From Caproiciproducens galactitolivorans (lineage in GTDB: Bacteria; Bacillota; Clostridia; Oscillospirales; Acutalibacteraceae): a stretch of 64,000 bases of DNA. The stretch is taken from NCBI RefSeq assembly GCF_004768785.1, contig NZ_SRMQ01000005.1, positions 1 through 64,000 of the forward strand. Direction: 5' to 3'. The position numbers and the translations under genes were made by a program. Of this stretch, positions 1 to 8,132 are shown piece by piece. The notes below the pieces were generated by a model, which ran no database searches, had not been told where the DNA came from, and saw only the letters and a list, made by a program, of their open reading frames with translations. How positions within the stretch are numbered: the stretch's first letter is position 1; every line of letters begins with the position of its first letter.

Positions 1-81
1 GAATACGCTGAAGACTGGTCCGTTTCCAGAGCATATTTGAATCCCAAATCGATTCAGACACTTCTGCTAAGCGCAGCTTAA
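1..81 (+). CDS. Possible 3' end of a gene cut by the window edge (unknown product)
   Basis: Frame 1 is open from the first base to a TAA at 79-81 and would encode 26 C-terminal residues ending in TLLLSAA. A second frame is also open, to a TGA at 38-40, so the reading frame is not certain. I do not recognise the peptide. No clear terminator follows. It is listed because it is the only coding possibility at the left edge. Confidence 0.25.
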   Translation, partial: EYAEDWSVSRAYLNPKSIQTLLLSAA

Positions 82-116
82 TTCATTTCGTGGAGTCCCC
101 AAATTGCGAACTTCTC

Positions 117-148
117 TTGACATAGCCTATTTCCAACTATAGTATAAT
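117..148 (+). promoter_or_regulatory. Possible SigA-type promoter upstream of nfeD
   Basis: TTGACA (117-122) and TATAAT (143-148) are both perfect consensus boxes, but the 20-base spacer is longer than the usual 17. A TATAGT at 138-143 would give 15 bases. If used, the transcript has a leader of about 200 bases before nfeD. Confidence 0.35.
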
Positions 149-236
149 GGGCTATAAGATTATATGTTTTTCTACAATAGAAATTATCAAGCGGATGTGA
201 ACCAACTCGAGCCATTTCGCCCCGATTCGATTCCAT

Positions 237-300
237 AAGACGGTATGGCGGATTCCATGAAAATGCGTTAAATTCGGTTTTTTTAGCTTATTACCGTCTT
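237..300 (+). repeat. Inverted repeat in the nfeD leader
   Basis: AAGACGGTA (237-245) and TACCGTCTT (292-300) are perfect 9-base complements around 46 bases of loop that contains a T-run at 278-284. The wider 82-358 gap (277 bases) holds this repeat, the possible promoter and the ribosome site AGGAAAGGGG; I see no ORF in it. Confidence 0.35.
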
Positions 301-358
301 TGTGTTGAAATCCGATTTGTGATAAGATAGCAACTACAATCAGGAAAGGGGTGGTAAC

Positions 359-799
359 ATGGAAGCATATTTACCGTATATCTGGCTTGGAGTAATCATT
401 ATTGCTGCAATTCTGGAAGGGTTAACCGCACAGCTTGTGTCAATTTGGTTTGTAATAGGCGGTGTGGCCGCGCTGATTGCGAATCTTTTAGGCGCTCCGA
501 TGTGGCTCCAAACCGTTTTCTTCGCTGGGGTGACGACGGTTACATTAATAGCGACGAGGCCGGTTGTTGGAAAACTGATGCGTTTTAAAAAGGAGGATAC
601 GAATACCGGTCGCTATATTGGTGAAACAGGCCTTGTCATTGCTGAAATCAATAATACCCTCGGCGTTGGCCAGGTAAAAGTCCGTGGCAGTATCTGGACC
701 GCGCGCAGCGAGGACGGTTCCATTATTCAAACGGGAGAAAATGTACGAATCAACTCCATTGAAGGAGTAAAACTGATTGTAGCACCCATCCATAAATAA
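359..799 (+). CDS. NfeD family membrane protein
   Basis: A 146-residue protein with three hydrophobic segments at about 5-25, 28-48 and 50-68, followed by a soluble beta-rich domain from about 85 to the end. This is the short NfeD1b-type arrangement: membrane anchor plus OB-fold, without the ClpP-like protease domain. NfeD proteins usually pair with an SPFH/stomatin-type protein in membrane microdomains, and the next gene is exactly that, 13 bases downstream. The ATG follows AGGAAAGGGG at good spacing. The precise biochemical role of the family is not established. Confidence 0.88.
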   Translation: MEAYLPYIWLGVIIIAAILEGLTAQLVSIWFVIGGVAALIANLLGAPMWLQTVFFAGVTTVTLIATRPVVGKLMRFKKEDTNTGRYIGETGLVIAEINNTLGVGQVKVRGSIWTARSEDGSIIQTGENVRINSIEGVKLIVAPIHK

Positions 800-812
800 G
801 GAGGATTTTTTA

Positions 813-1715
813 ATGGGTTATATTTTGTTATTTTTAATCATTGTCGTCATTATAATTTTTATTACGAATATTAAGGTCGTTCCGCAGGCACATTCTTATG
901 TTATTGAGCGTTTAGGCGCCTACAATAGCACATGGTTAACCGGGCTTCATTTCAAGATTCCGTTCATCGATAAGGTTGCGAAAAAAGTATCTTTAAAGGA
1001 ACAGGTGATTGATTTCCCGCCCCAGCCTGTTATTACAAAGGATAACGTTACCATGCAGATCGATACAGTTGTTTATTTCCAGATAACGGATCCGAAGTTG
1101 TATGCTTATGGTGTTGAACGCCCGATTTCTGCAATTGAAAATTTATCCGCCACGACATTGCGTAATATTATCGGTGAGCTGGAATTGGATCACACGCTTA
1201 CTTCCCGTGACGTAATCAATACGAAAATCCGCACTATCCTCGATGAGGCAACCGATGCCTGGGGCATTAAGGTAAACCGTGTTGAACTGAAGAATATCAT
1301 CCCGCCGAAGGAAATTCAGGAATCTATGGAGAAGCAGATGAAGGCTGAGCGTGAACGCCGTGCGCAGATCCTGACGGCGGAAGGCGAAAAGAGTAGTGCG
1401 ATTCTGATTGCCGAAGGTGAAAAAGAATCCGCGATCCTGCGTGCCGAAGCGAAGAAGGAATCCAAGATTCGTGAAGCACAGGGTGAAGCGCAGGCAATCC
1501 TGCTGGTACAGCAGGCTTACGCGGACAGTATCAAGCTTTTGAACGAAGCAAACCCGCGCGACGGCGTTATTGCCCTGAAGAGCCTAGACGCATTTGCAAA
1601 GGCTGCCGATGGCAAAGCAACAAAGCTTATTATTCCTTCCAATATCCAATCTATAGCCGGCTTGGTAGCCTCCGTAAAGGAATTGGTCGCAGATGAACCG
1701 AAACCGGCAGAATAG
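813..1715 (+). CDS. SPFH domain / stomatin-like (QmcA-type) membrane scaffold protein
   Basis: A 300-residue protein with an N-terminal membrane segment (about 2-20), an SPFH/Band-7 domain (about 20-180, including the VPQAHSYVIERLG start typical of paraslipin/QmcA) and a charged coiled-coil region (about 175-235) with imperfect repeats of the AEGEKESAIL type. Such proteins oligomerise at the cytoplasmic membrane and organise microdomains. It directly follows the NfeD gene, with GGAGG before its ATG, so the two are almost certainly co-transcribed. This NfeD/SPFH pairing is widespread in bacteria. Confidence 0.92.
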   Translation: MGYILLFLIIVVIIIFITNIKVVPQAHSYVIERLGAYNSTWLTGLHFKIPFIDKVAKKVSLKEQVIDFPPQPVITKDNVTMQIDTVVYFQITDPKLYAYGVERPISAIENLSATTLRNIIGELELDHTLTSRDVINTKIRTILDEATDAWGIKVNRVELKNIIPPKEIQESMEKQMKAERERRAQILTAEGEKSSAILIAEGEKESAILRAEAKKESKIREAQGEAQAILLVQQAYADSIKLLNEANPRDGVIALKSLDAFAKAADGKATKLIIPSNIQSIAGLVASVKELVADEPKPAE

Positions 1716-1801
1716 CGGCGGCATATTATACAAAGTAATGCCGAGGTTCATACCTTACAGCAATAGTTCTGTACAAAAATAATTTTTCGTACGATCATCT
1801 A

Positions 1802-1830
1802 TTGAAATTCAGGTTTGAATCCCCTACAAT
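1802..1830 (+). promoter_or_regulatory. SigA-type promoter of the purine operon leader
   Basis: TTGAAA (1802-1807), a 17-base spacer and TACAAT (1825-1830) form a near-consensus housekeeping promoter. Transcription would start near 1837, about 25 bases before the leader ORF at 1863 and about 190 bases before purE. The 1716-2027 gap (312 bases) contains this promoter, the leader ORF, a terminator hairpin and an unexplained hairpin just after the SPFH gene. Confidence 0.7.
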
Positions 1831-1862
1831 AAATATATCATAAGTTGTCGGAGGGAACGCAA

Positions 1863-1946
1863 ATGACAGGATTTTCCGTTTCCAGCAATTTTGAAATGCA
1901 AGGAATTCATTGTCGAGTTGCGCCAATATCCCGTTTGTTATCATAA
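1863..1946 (+). CDS. Putative 27-residue leader peptide upstream of purE
   Basis: An ATG at 1863 sits 7 bases after GGAGGGAA and opens 27 codons ending at TAA 1944-1946. The peptide begins MTGFSVSSN and ends SRLLS; it has no recognisable domain, signal peptide or run of a single amino acid. It lies between the promoter at 1802-1830 and a terminator hairpin that starts 5 bases after the stop codon. That placement is typical of a leader ORF in an attenuator. Translation of the peptide and its role are inference. It could instead be a chance ORF, though the ribosome site is strong. Confidence 0.45.
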   Translation: MTGFSVSSNFEMQGIHCRVAPISRLLS

Positions 1947-1950
1947 GCTT

Positions 1951-1996
1951 AGGCTGTGCCTTTTCGTGGGGTGCAGCCTTCTTTTTATGTTCTTTT
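1951..1996 (+). terminator. Terminator/attenuator hairpin between the leader ORF and purE
   Basis: AGGCTGTGCC (1951-1960) pairs with GGGTGCAGCCT (1969-1979), including some G-T pairs, to give a stem of about ten base pairs. Two T-rich stretches follow, at 1979-1986 and 1990-1996. It lies after the promoter and before purE, so it would stop the operon transcript unless bypassed. No canonical purine riboswitch sequence is evident around it. Confidence 0.6.
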
Positions 1997-2027
1997 TACG
2001 GGCCGACGAAAACAATAGGAGAGTGTA

Positions 2028-2534
2028 ATGATGGGTGTAAAAAAGGCAGCGATTATTATGGGTAGTGACAGCGACTTTCCAACCGTTTCAGCCGCTGTAA
2101 AGCGTTTAAAATTACTGGACATTCCCATGGAGGTACACGTAATGTCCGCTCACAGGACGCCGCAGGCAGCGGCGGAGTTCTCCGTTTCCGCTGTGAAGAA
2201 CGGTTTCGGCGTCATCATCGCCGCGGCAGGAAAGGCAGCGCATTTGGCGGGCGTACTTGCCGCGCATACGACCCTTCCGGTTATCGGGATTCCGATTAAG
2301 TCGTCAACGCTGGACGGGCTGGATGCACTTTTAGCCACCGTACAGATGCCAAGCGGCATTCCGGTTGCTACCGTGGCAATTGACGGCGCGGACAATGCGG
2401 CCATTCTTGCTGCGCAAATCCTTGCTCTTTCCGATGAAACCCTTGCCGCAAAGCTGGTGGAAATGAAAAAGCAAATGGCACAGGGCGTTGCGCAGAAGGA
2501 CGCGGCAATACAGGCAAAGGTTCAGGAACTGTGA
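2028..2534 (+). CDS. purE: 5-(carboxyamino)imidazole ribonucleotide mutase PurE
   Basis: PurE converts N5-CAIR to CAIR in de novo purine synthesis. The 168-residue protein has the class I signatures GSDSDFPT (about 12-19), SAHRTP (40-45, with the catalytic His) and AAHLAG (70-75). Two in-frame ATGs lie at 2028 and 2031 behind GGAGAG; either may be used. It is first in the purine operon. No purK, the usual partner of class I PurE, lies in this window. The end overlaps the region just before purM, suggesting tight coupling. Confidence 0.96.
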   Translation: MMGVKKAAIIMGSDSDFPTVSAAVKRLKLLDIPMEVHVMSAHRTPQAAAEFSVSAVKNGFGVIIAAAGKAAHLAGVLAAHTTLPVIGIPIKSSTLDGLDALLATVQMPSGIPVATVAIDGADNAAILAAQILALSDETLAAKLVEMKKQMAQGVAQKDAAIQAKVQEL

Positions 2535-2554
2535 CAGGAGTAGGGAGGATAAAA

Positions 2555-3589
2555 ATGAAAAGTTTCAGCGACAGCTATAAGGCGGCCGGAGTGGATGTTA
2601 CTGCGGGATATAAAGCGGTTGAACTCATGAAAAGCCATGTTGCGCGTACAAACATACCGGGCGTTGTTTCCGGGCTCGGCGGCTTCGGCGGCCTGTTTCA
2701 GCCCGATCTGTCGGGAATGAAAACGCCTGTATTCGTGAGCGGCACGGACGGTGTGGGAACAAAACTGAAAATTGCTTTTTTAATGGACAAGCATGACACC
2801 ATTGGCATTGACTGCGTCGCCATGTGTGTAAACGATGTGGTTTGCTGCGGGGCAAAGCCGCTGTTTTTCCTAGATTATCTTGCTGTAGGGAAAAATTTCC
2901 CGGAAAAAGTCGCGCAGATCGTATCCGGCGTGGCGGAAGGCTGTGTGCAGTCCAACTGTGCGCTGATCGGCGGGGAAACCGCAGAAATGCCCGGCTTTTA
3001 TCCGGTCGACGAATACGACCTTGCCGGCTTTTCCGTGGGCATAGTGGATCGCGAAAAAATAATCGACGGATCGCAGATTGAAGTGGGCGACGTACTGATT
3101 GGCCTGCGCTCATCCGGCGTCCATTCCAACGGTTTCTCGCTTGTTCGCAAAATCTTCAATATTAGTGAAAAGAACATCAATATGCATATCGATGAATTCG
3201 GTCATACACTTGGCGAAGAGCTTCTAACGCCGACAAAAATTTATGTAAAACCGGTGCTTGCGCTGATGGAAAAAGTCTGTATCAAAGCAATTTCCCATAT
3301 TACCGGCGGCGGATTTTTTGAAAATATCCCACGCATGCTTAAACCGGATACTACTGCGAAAATTGAGCTTGCGTCCCTGCCGAAGCTGCCGGTCTTTTCC
3401 GTGCTGCAGCGTGAGGGGAATATTCCGGAACGCGAAATGTACAATACGTTCAACATGGGAATCGGTATGTGTATGGCAGTTTCGAAGAACCAGGCCGATA
3501 CGGCGGTTCAAGAGCTGAATTCCATGGGCGAACAGGCCTATATCATCGGAAGTGTTGTCAGCGGCGGGGAAGGGGTATCCCTATGTTGA
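2555..3589 (+). CDS. purM: Phosphoribosylformylglycinamidine cyclo-ligase (AIR synthetase) PurM
   Basis: PurM uses ATP to close FGAM into 5-aminoimidazole ribonucleotide. The 344-residue protein shows AIRS-family landmarks: a glycine-rich N-terminal stretch (GLGGFGGLF), [40 protein letters not shown] and [16 protein letters not shown] place the start at ATG 2555 because AGGGAGG lies 6 bases upstream; the frame is open back to a GTG at 2531, but that would have no ribosome site. It overlaps the purN start by 7 bases. Confidence 0.96.
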   Translation: MKSFSDSYKAAGVDVTAGYKAVELMKSHVARTNIPGVVSGLGGFGGLFQPDLSGMKTPVFVSGTDGVGTKLKIAFLMDKHDTIGIDCVAMCVNDVVCCGAKPLFFLDYLAVGKNFPEKVAQIVSGVAEGCVQSNCALIGGETAEMPGFYPVDEYDLAGFSVGIVDREKIIDGSQIEVGDVLIGLRSSGVHSNGFSLVRKIFNISEKNINMHIDEFGHTLGEELLTPTKIYVKPVLALMEKVCIKAISHITGGGFFENIPRMLKPDTTAKIELASLPKLPVFSVLQREGNIPEREMYNTFNMGIGMCMAVSKNQADTAVQELNSMGEQAYIIGSVVSGGEGVSLC

Positions 3590-4218
3590 ATATTGCCGTG
3601 CTGGTATCCGGCGGCGGCACGAATTTGCAGGCGCTGATTGACGCCCAGAACCGTTCCGAGATACTGGGCGGCAGAATTGCGGTTGTCATTTCCAGCAAGG
3701 CGGAGGCCTACGCGCTGGAGCGCGCGAAAAAAGCCGGAATTCCAACGGAAACACTCATCCGGAAAGAATATTCCACCCAGGAAGACTATGATGCGGCGCT
3801 GCTTCGAATTTTGGGTCGCTATCAAATCGGTTTGATTGTTCTTGCTGGTTTCATGACTATAATCAGCGATAACGTTATCCGTCATTATGAAAATAAGATC
3901 ATAAATGTTCACCCGTCGCTGATTCCGTCGTTTTGCGGCGCAGGGTTTTATGGCCTGCGGGTACATAGGGCGGTGCTTGAAAGGGGCGTAAAGCTGACTG
4001 GCGCGACAGTACATTTTGTCAATGAGGTCTGTGACGGTGGTCCGATTATTTTGCAGAAAGCGGTGAAGGTGCTTGAGGGTGATACGCCCGAAATTCTCCA
4101 GCGCAGGGTGATGGAACAGGCCGAATGGATACTGCTTCCTAAAGCGGTTGCTCTATTTTGCGAAGGGAAAATAACGGTTCATAACGGGAAAACTAAGATT
4201 CGGGAGGATTCGATATGA
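3583..4218 (+). CDS. purN: Phosphoribosylglycinamide formyltransferase PurN
   Basis: PurN transfers a formyl group from 10-formyl-THF to GAR. The 211-residue length is normal. Visible motifs are the phosphate-binding SGGGTNLQ (9-16), the catalytic Asn108 and His110 in [10 protein letters not shown], and Asp151 in CDGGPI. The ATG at 3583 overlaps the purM stop by 7 bases and has GGGGAAGGGG upstream, so translation is probably coupled. The segment [13 protein letters not shown] replaces the more usual KGxxxxxxA motif after HPSLIPSF, which is common in clostridial proteins. Confidence 0.95.
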   Translation: MLNIAVLVSGGGTNLQALIDAQNRSEILGGRIAVVISSKAEAYALERAKKAGIPTETLIRKEYSTQEDYDAALLRILGRYQIGLIVLAGFMTIISDNVIRHYENKIINVHPSLIPSFCGAGFYGLRVHRAVLERGVKLTGATVHFVNEVCDGGPIILQKAVKVLEGDTPEILQRRVMEQAEWILLPKAVALFCEGKITVHNGKTKIREDSI

Positions 4219-4913
4219 AAAAACAATGCCTTTTAGAAAATCTGAAAGCAAATGCTTACCCTGGTCGGGGGATTGTCGCTGGAAGAATCGGTTCGTGTGC
4301 GGTCATTGCTTATTTTATCATGGGCCGCAGCGAAAACAGCCGCAACCGTATTTTTGTTCAGGACGGCGAGGGTATCCGAACTGAAGCGTTTGATCCCGCC
4401 AAGCTGGTTGATCCTTCTTTGATTATCTATTCTCCGGTGCGGGTGTTGGATGGTACGACAATTGTTACAAACGGCGACCAGACGGACACGATCTATGCGT
4501 TTATGAAAGAAGGTAAGTCTTTTGCCGACGCCCTGCGCACGCGTACTTTTGAACCCGACGGGCCGAATTATACGCCCCGCATTTCCTGTATTATGGATAA
4601 ATCGGGGGATTACCGGCTTTCCATTCTGAAAAGCGCAAACGGCAATCCGGATTCCGTACAGCGTTATTTCTTTGAATATACTTCTCCTGTCAGCGGAGAA
4701 GGGCACTTTATCCATACCTATTGCGGGGACGGGAGTCCGCTTCTGTCTTTTGAAGGCGAACCGACGCTTGTTGGCATTTCCGGTGATATTGACGAATTTA
4801 CCGGGAAAATATGGGAAAGCCTGAACGAAGACAATAAAGTTTCACTCTTTACCCGGTTCATCAATTTGGAAACCGGTGCGACAGAAACACGGATCGTAAA
4901 TAAAAATCAATGA
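4215..4913 (+). CDS. purO: IMP cyclohydrolase, standalone PurO-like
   Basis: This 232-residue protein resembles the IMP cyclohydrolase family first defined by archaeal PurO: it starts with NAYPGRGIVAGR and continues with FVQDGEG, NGDQTDTIY and NYTPRISC segments. It would close FAICAR to IMP, the last step of the pathway. The adjacent gene encodes an AICAR formyltransferase without its usual cyclohydrolase domain, so the two together replace bifunctional PurH. The start overlaps purN by 4 bases (ATGA). I am confident of the family and infer the reaction from family and context. Confidence 0.85.
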   Translation: MKKQCLLENLKANAYPGRGIVAGRIGSCAVIAYFIMGRSENSRNRIFVQDGEGIRTEAFDPAKLVDPSLIIYSPVRVLDGTTIVTNGDQTDTIYAFMKEGKSFADALRTRTFEPDGPNYTPRISCIMDKSGDYRLSILKSANGNPDSVQRYFFEYTSPVSGEGHFIHTYCGDGSPLLSFEGEPTLVGISGDIDEFTGKIWESLNEDNKVSLFTRFINLETGATETRIVNKNQ

Positions 4914-4927
4914 CAGGAGAGGTTGAA

Positions 4928-6106
4928 ATGGCAAACGAGCTTACGTTGAAATATGGATGCAATCCAAATCAAAAGCCGTCGCGCATTTACAGAAAAGACG
5001 GCGGAGATTTGCCGGTACAGGTGCTGAACGGCAGACCGGGTTATATCAATTTTCTCGACGCTTTCAATAGCTGGCAGCTTGTGAAAGAGCTGAAGGAAGC
5101 GACGGGGCTGCCTGCGGCGGCTTCCTTTAAGCATGTCAGCCCGGCGGGCGCCGCGGTGGCAACCGAACTTTCCGATACCTTAAAGAAGATTTATTTTGTA
5201 GACGATCTTGATCTTTCCCCTTTGGCCAGCGCATACGCCATGGCCAGAGGAGCGGACCGGATGTCCTCCTACGGCGACTGGATTGCCCTTTCCGATCCCT
5301 GCGACGTGCAAACCGCAACGCTGATCGCACGCGAGGTTTCTGACGGCATTATCGCGCCGGGCTATTCGGATGAAGCGCTGGAAATTCTCAAATCCAAACG
5401 TAAGGGCAGTTATAATGTCGTTGCGATCGATCCCGATTACCGGCCGGAGCCGATTGAATGCAAGGACGTATTCGGAATTACTTTTGAACAGGGCCGCAAC
5501 GAAGTTAAAATTGACAACCAAATGCTCGAAAATGTTGTTACCGAGAATAAAAACATTCCGGAAAACGCAAAGCGCGATTTGCTGATTGCATTGATTACGC
5601 TAAAATATACGCAGTCGAATTCCGTCTGCTATGCGAAAGGCGGTCAGGTTATCGGCGTGGGTGCGGGGCAGCAGTCCCGAATTCACTGCACACGCCTGGC
5701 GGGCAATAAAGCGGATACCTGGTACCTGCGCCAGCATCCGAAGGTGCTTGGTCTGAAGTTTAAGGAAGGCATCCGCCGTCCCGATCGTGACAATACCATC
5801 GACGTTTATATTTCCGAGGAATATATGGATGTTCTGGCGGAAGGCACATGGCGGAACTTGTTTGCAGAAAAGCCGGAACCGCTTACCCGCGAAGAAAAGC
5901 GCGCGTGGCTCGATACCCTTCAGAATGTTGCGCTTGGTTCGGATGCCTTTTTCCCGTTCGGCGACAATATTGAGCGCGCGCACAAGACGGGCGTGAAATA
6001 TATTGCACAGCCAGGCGGCTCTATTCGGGACGACCATGTAATTGACACCTGCAATAAATACGGTATCGCCATGGCATTCACCGGCGTGCGGCTGTTCCAC
6101 CATTAA
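4928..6106 (+). CDS. purH: AICAR formyltransferase, standalone (PurH C-terminal domain type)
   Basis: The 392-residue protein catalyses formylation of AICAR with 10-formyl-THF. It matches only the transformylase half of PurH: the active-site Lys68-His69 in FKHVSPAG lies near the N-terminus, and no MGS-like cyclohydrolase domain precedes it. Other landmarks are KYTQSNSVCYAKGGQVIGVGAGQQSR and DAFFPFGDNIE. ATG 4928 is preferred because AGGAGAGG precedes it; an in-frame ATG at 4910 overlaps the previous gene and lacks a ribosome site. It pairs with the standalone IMP cyclohydrolase just upstream. Confidence 0.93.
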   Translation: MANELTLKYGCNPNQKPSRIYRKDGGDLPVQVLNGRPGYINFLDAFNSWQLVKELKEATGLPAAASFKHVSPAGAAVATELSDTLKKIYFVDDLDLSPLASAYAMARGADRMSSYGDWIALSDPCDVQTATLIAREVSDGIIAPGYSDEALEILKSKRKGSYNVVAIDPDYRPEPIECKDVFGITFEQGRNEVKIDNQMLENVVTENKNIPENAKRDLLIALITLKYTQSNSVCYAKGGQVIGVGAGQQSRIHCTRLAGNKADTWYLRQHPKVLGLKFKEGIRRPDRDNTIDVYISEEYMDVLAEGTWRNLFAEKPEPLTREEKRAWLDTLQNVALGSDAFFPFGDNIERAHKTGVKYIAQPGGSIRDDHVIDTCNKYGIAMAFTGVRLFHH

Positions 6107-6141
6107 TTGACAAGTAAATAAAAGGAATTGAGGCGAAAGCG

Positions 6142-7401
6142 ATGAAGATATTGGTAATCGGCGGGGGAGGTCGGGAGCACGCAATTATCCGAAAGCTGAA
6201 GGAAAGCCCCAAAGTAACGGAAATCTACTGTGCGCCCGGGAACGGAGGAATATCCCGGGACGCAGTCTGTGTGGATATTGCTGCAACAGATATTGACGGC
6301 GTTGTAAAGTTTTCCAAAGAGAAGAAAATGGATCTGGTGTTTGTTGCTCCGGACGACCCGCTTGCCGCCGGAATGGTGGACGCTCTGGAGGAAAACGGAA
6401 TCCGTGCATTCGGACCGCGTTCCAATGCGGCAATCATCGAGAGCAGCAAGGTGTTTTCCAAGAATTTGATGAAGCGGTATCATATTCCTACTGCAAATTA
6501 CGAAGTATTCAGCGATTCGGGCAAGGCTTTGGACTATATCCGAAAGAACGGGCAGTATCCCATTGTGATTAAAGCAGACGGACTGGCGCTTGGCAAAGGC
6601 GTGATCATCGCCGCGGATTTCAAGGAAGCGGAGAATGCCGTAAAATCCATTATGGAGGACAAGGTATTCGGCGCTTCCGGAAATCAGATTGTCGTCGAAG
6701 AATTTATTATGGGGCCGGAAGTGTCTGTCTTAGCGTTCACTGACGGCAAATGCGTCAAACCGATGGTCTCCTCGAAGGATCACAAGCGTGCCCTTGACAA
6801 CGACAAGGGCCTGAATACCGGGGGAATGGGAACGGTCAGCCCGAACCCCTACTATTCCGAAGAAATCGCCAAGCTCTGTATGGATACAATTTTTCTTCCC
6901 ACAATACAAGCGATGAACGCGGAGGGAAGGATGTTTAAGGGCTGTCTGTACTTTGGCCTAATGCTGACAAAGGACGGGCCGAAGGTAATTGAATACAATT
7001 CCCGTTTCGGTGATCCGGAAGCGCAGGTTGTGCTGCCGCGTTTAAAAACGGATTTTGTCGATATTCTGAACGCTGTGATTGACGGCCGCTTGGAAGAACA
7101 GCCCATCGAGTGGAGCAGCGACGCCTGTGCCTGTGTAGTAATGGCTTCCGGCGGCTACCCGGGAAAATACGCCAAGGGGCTTGAAATAACCGGACTGGAC
7201 GAAAACGGGCAGGTGGAAGGCGCCACCGTATACCATGCGGGAACCAGCTGCAAAGACGGTGCGTTTTATACCAACGGCGGGCGTGTGCTCGGCGTTACTG
7301 CTTTAGGAAAAACGCTGGAGAAAGCGTTGCGGAAGGCGTATGAAGCAGTAGATAAAATCCATTTCGAAGGCGCGCATTTCCGGCACGACATCGGAAAATA
7401 A
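6142..7401 (+). CDS. purD: Phosphoribosylamine-glycine ligase (GAR synthetase) PurD
   Basis: PurD joins glycine to phosphoribosylamine with ATP. The 419-residue ATP-grasp protein has the N-terminal GGGGREHA (8-15), the ATP-binding VIKADGLALGKGV, MGPEVSVLAF, LNTGGMGTVSP and EYNSRFGDPEAQV segments. It is the last gene of the purine operon, 35 bases after purH, and a strong hairpin terminator follows. Genes for PurF, PurC, PurL, PurB and PurK are not in this window. Confidence 0.97.
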   Translation: MKILVIGGGGREHAIIRKLKESPKVTEIYCAPGNGGISRDAVCVDIAATDIDGVVKFSKEKKMDLVFVAPDDPLAAGMVDALEENGIRAFGPRSNAAIIESSKVFSKNLMKRYHIPTANYEVFSDSGKALDYIRKNGQYPIVIKADGLALGKGVIIAADFKEAENAVKSIMEDKVFGASGNQIVVEEFIMGPEVSVLAFTDGKCVKPMVSSKDHKRALDNDKGLNTGGMGTVSPNPYYSEEIAKLCMDTIFLPTIQAMNAEGRMFKGCLYFGLMLTKDGPKVIEYNSRFGDPEAQVVLPRLKTDFVDILNAVIDGRLEEQPIEWSSDACACVVMASGGYPGKYAKGLEITGLDENGQVEGATVYHAGTSCKDGAFYTNGGRVLGVTALGKTLEKALRKAYEAVDKIHFEGAHFRHDIGK

Positions 7402-7411
7402 AGAAGCATGA

Positions 7412-7447
7412 AAAGGGCGATACGGTTATTCCGTATCGCCTTTTATC
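7412..7447. terminator. Bidirectional terminator between purD and the 7453 gene
   Basis: GGCGATACGG (7416-7425) and CCGTATCGCC (7431-7440) form a perfect 10-bp stem with a 5-base loop, flanked by A4 and T4. It can end the purine operon on the plus strand and the minus-strand gene that arrives from the right. Confidence 0.85.
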
Positions 7448-7452
7448 TATTG

Positions 7453-7752
7453 TTATTCAGCCAAAGCCCTTGTAAGCCATGCGTCCGCAATATCCATCGC
7501 TAAATATAATCCTTCTTTTTCGCTGGATTTTACAATCTGTTTCCGTGCGCGGATGTTTTGGTCGGTATACATTAGTTGAATGGTTACTTTATCGGCAACG
7601 TCCATGTCCTTAACTTTTTTTTTGCTTTTGATTTCAAGCCGGACAACATATTTATCTTTCATGCTTCCGTAATAAATCACATCACCGCAGCGCACCAACG
7701 GTTTGCCCTTATAGGTTGGAAACTGAGGTGTGCTCTCCTTAGAGTCATTCAT
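7453..7752 (-). CDS. Conserved-looking small protein of unknown function
   Basis: A 99-residue, lysine-rich protein (MNDSKESTPQF...LTRALAE) that I do not recognise. It has no signal peptide or membrane segment; the middle (VVRLEIKSKKKVKDMDVADKVTIQLMY, split here by eye into two beta-strand-like stretches) looks like a small beta-rich fold and the end looks helical. GGAGG lies about 10 bases before the ATG. It sits between ireB and the purD terminator, on the same strand as ireB with a 62-base gap, so it may be co-transcribed with ireB. No function is proposed. Confidence 0.8.
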   Translation of the reverse strand: MNDSKESTPQFPTYKGKPLVRCGDVIYYGSMKDKYVVRLEIKSKKKVKDMDVADKVTIQLMYTDQNIRARKQIVKSSEKEGLYLAMDIADAWLTRALAE

Positions 7753-7814
7753 TCAAAAGTGTCCTCCTTATTATTCGATTCATATGATAAGTGCTTCTTT
7801 ACAAGTGCTGTGAT

Positions 7815-8060
7815 TTACTCACCTAAATACGATTTTAATAATACTTGTAACAACTCGTCGCGATCAATTTTGCGGATCAGGCTGCGCGCATTATTGTGTG
7901 TAGTAATATATGTGGGATCTTCCGAAAGAATATAGCCAACAATTTGGCTGATGGGGTTGTACCCCTTTTCTTTCAAAGCATCGTACACCTGGGTGAGTGT
8001 TTTTTTAATATCCTCTTCACGGTCGTTACCGAGTGAAAAGGTCATTGTTTTATCAAGCAT
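7815..8060 (-). CDS. ireB: IreB family regulatory phosphoprotein (UPF0297)
   Basis: The 81-residue protein has the family hallmarks: the N-terminal TMTFSLG, the middle [27 protein letters not shown] and the C-terminal [13 protein letters not shown]. In Enterococcus, IreB is phosphorylated by the PASTA kinase IreK and affects cell-wall stress responses; I infer a similar link here. I start at the codon whose ATG is 8060-8058, because GGAGGTG lies 5 bases upstream; a longer frame to 8093 would add 11 untypical residues. The usual neighbours ruvX and the UPF0473 gene are not adjacent. Confidence 0.92.
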   Translation of the reverse strand: MLDKTMTFSLGNDREEDIKKTLTQVYDALKEKGYNPISQIVGYILSEDPTYITTHNNARSLIRKIDRDELLQVLLKSYLGE

Positions 8061-8081
8061 GGAAACACCTCCAACAATGTC

Positions 8082-8110
8082 ATCATACAACATACATACA
8101 ATAATTTCAA
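8082..8110 (-). promoter_or_regulatory. SigA-type promoter of ireB
   Basis: On the minus strand TTGAAA (8110-8105), a 17-base spacer and TATGAT (8087-8082) precede ireB. The promoter lies between the pheT stop and ireB, so ireB can be expressed independently of pheST. Confidence 0.6.
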
Positions 8111-8132
8111 GAACTATTTTGTGAACACATGT

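Noticed and set aside
1837-2027. Purine riboswitch before purE
   Set aside because: The conserved loop sequences of the purine riboswitch are not seen; only the leader ORF and a terminator-like hairpin are visible.
5600-6184. A 194-codon open frame on the minus strand across purH and the purD start
   Set aside because: It is antisense to two clear purine genes, crosses their junction and has no ribosome site.
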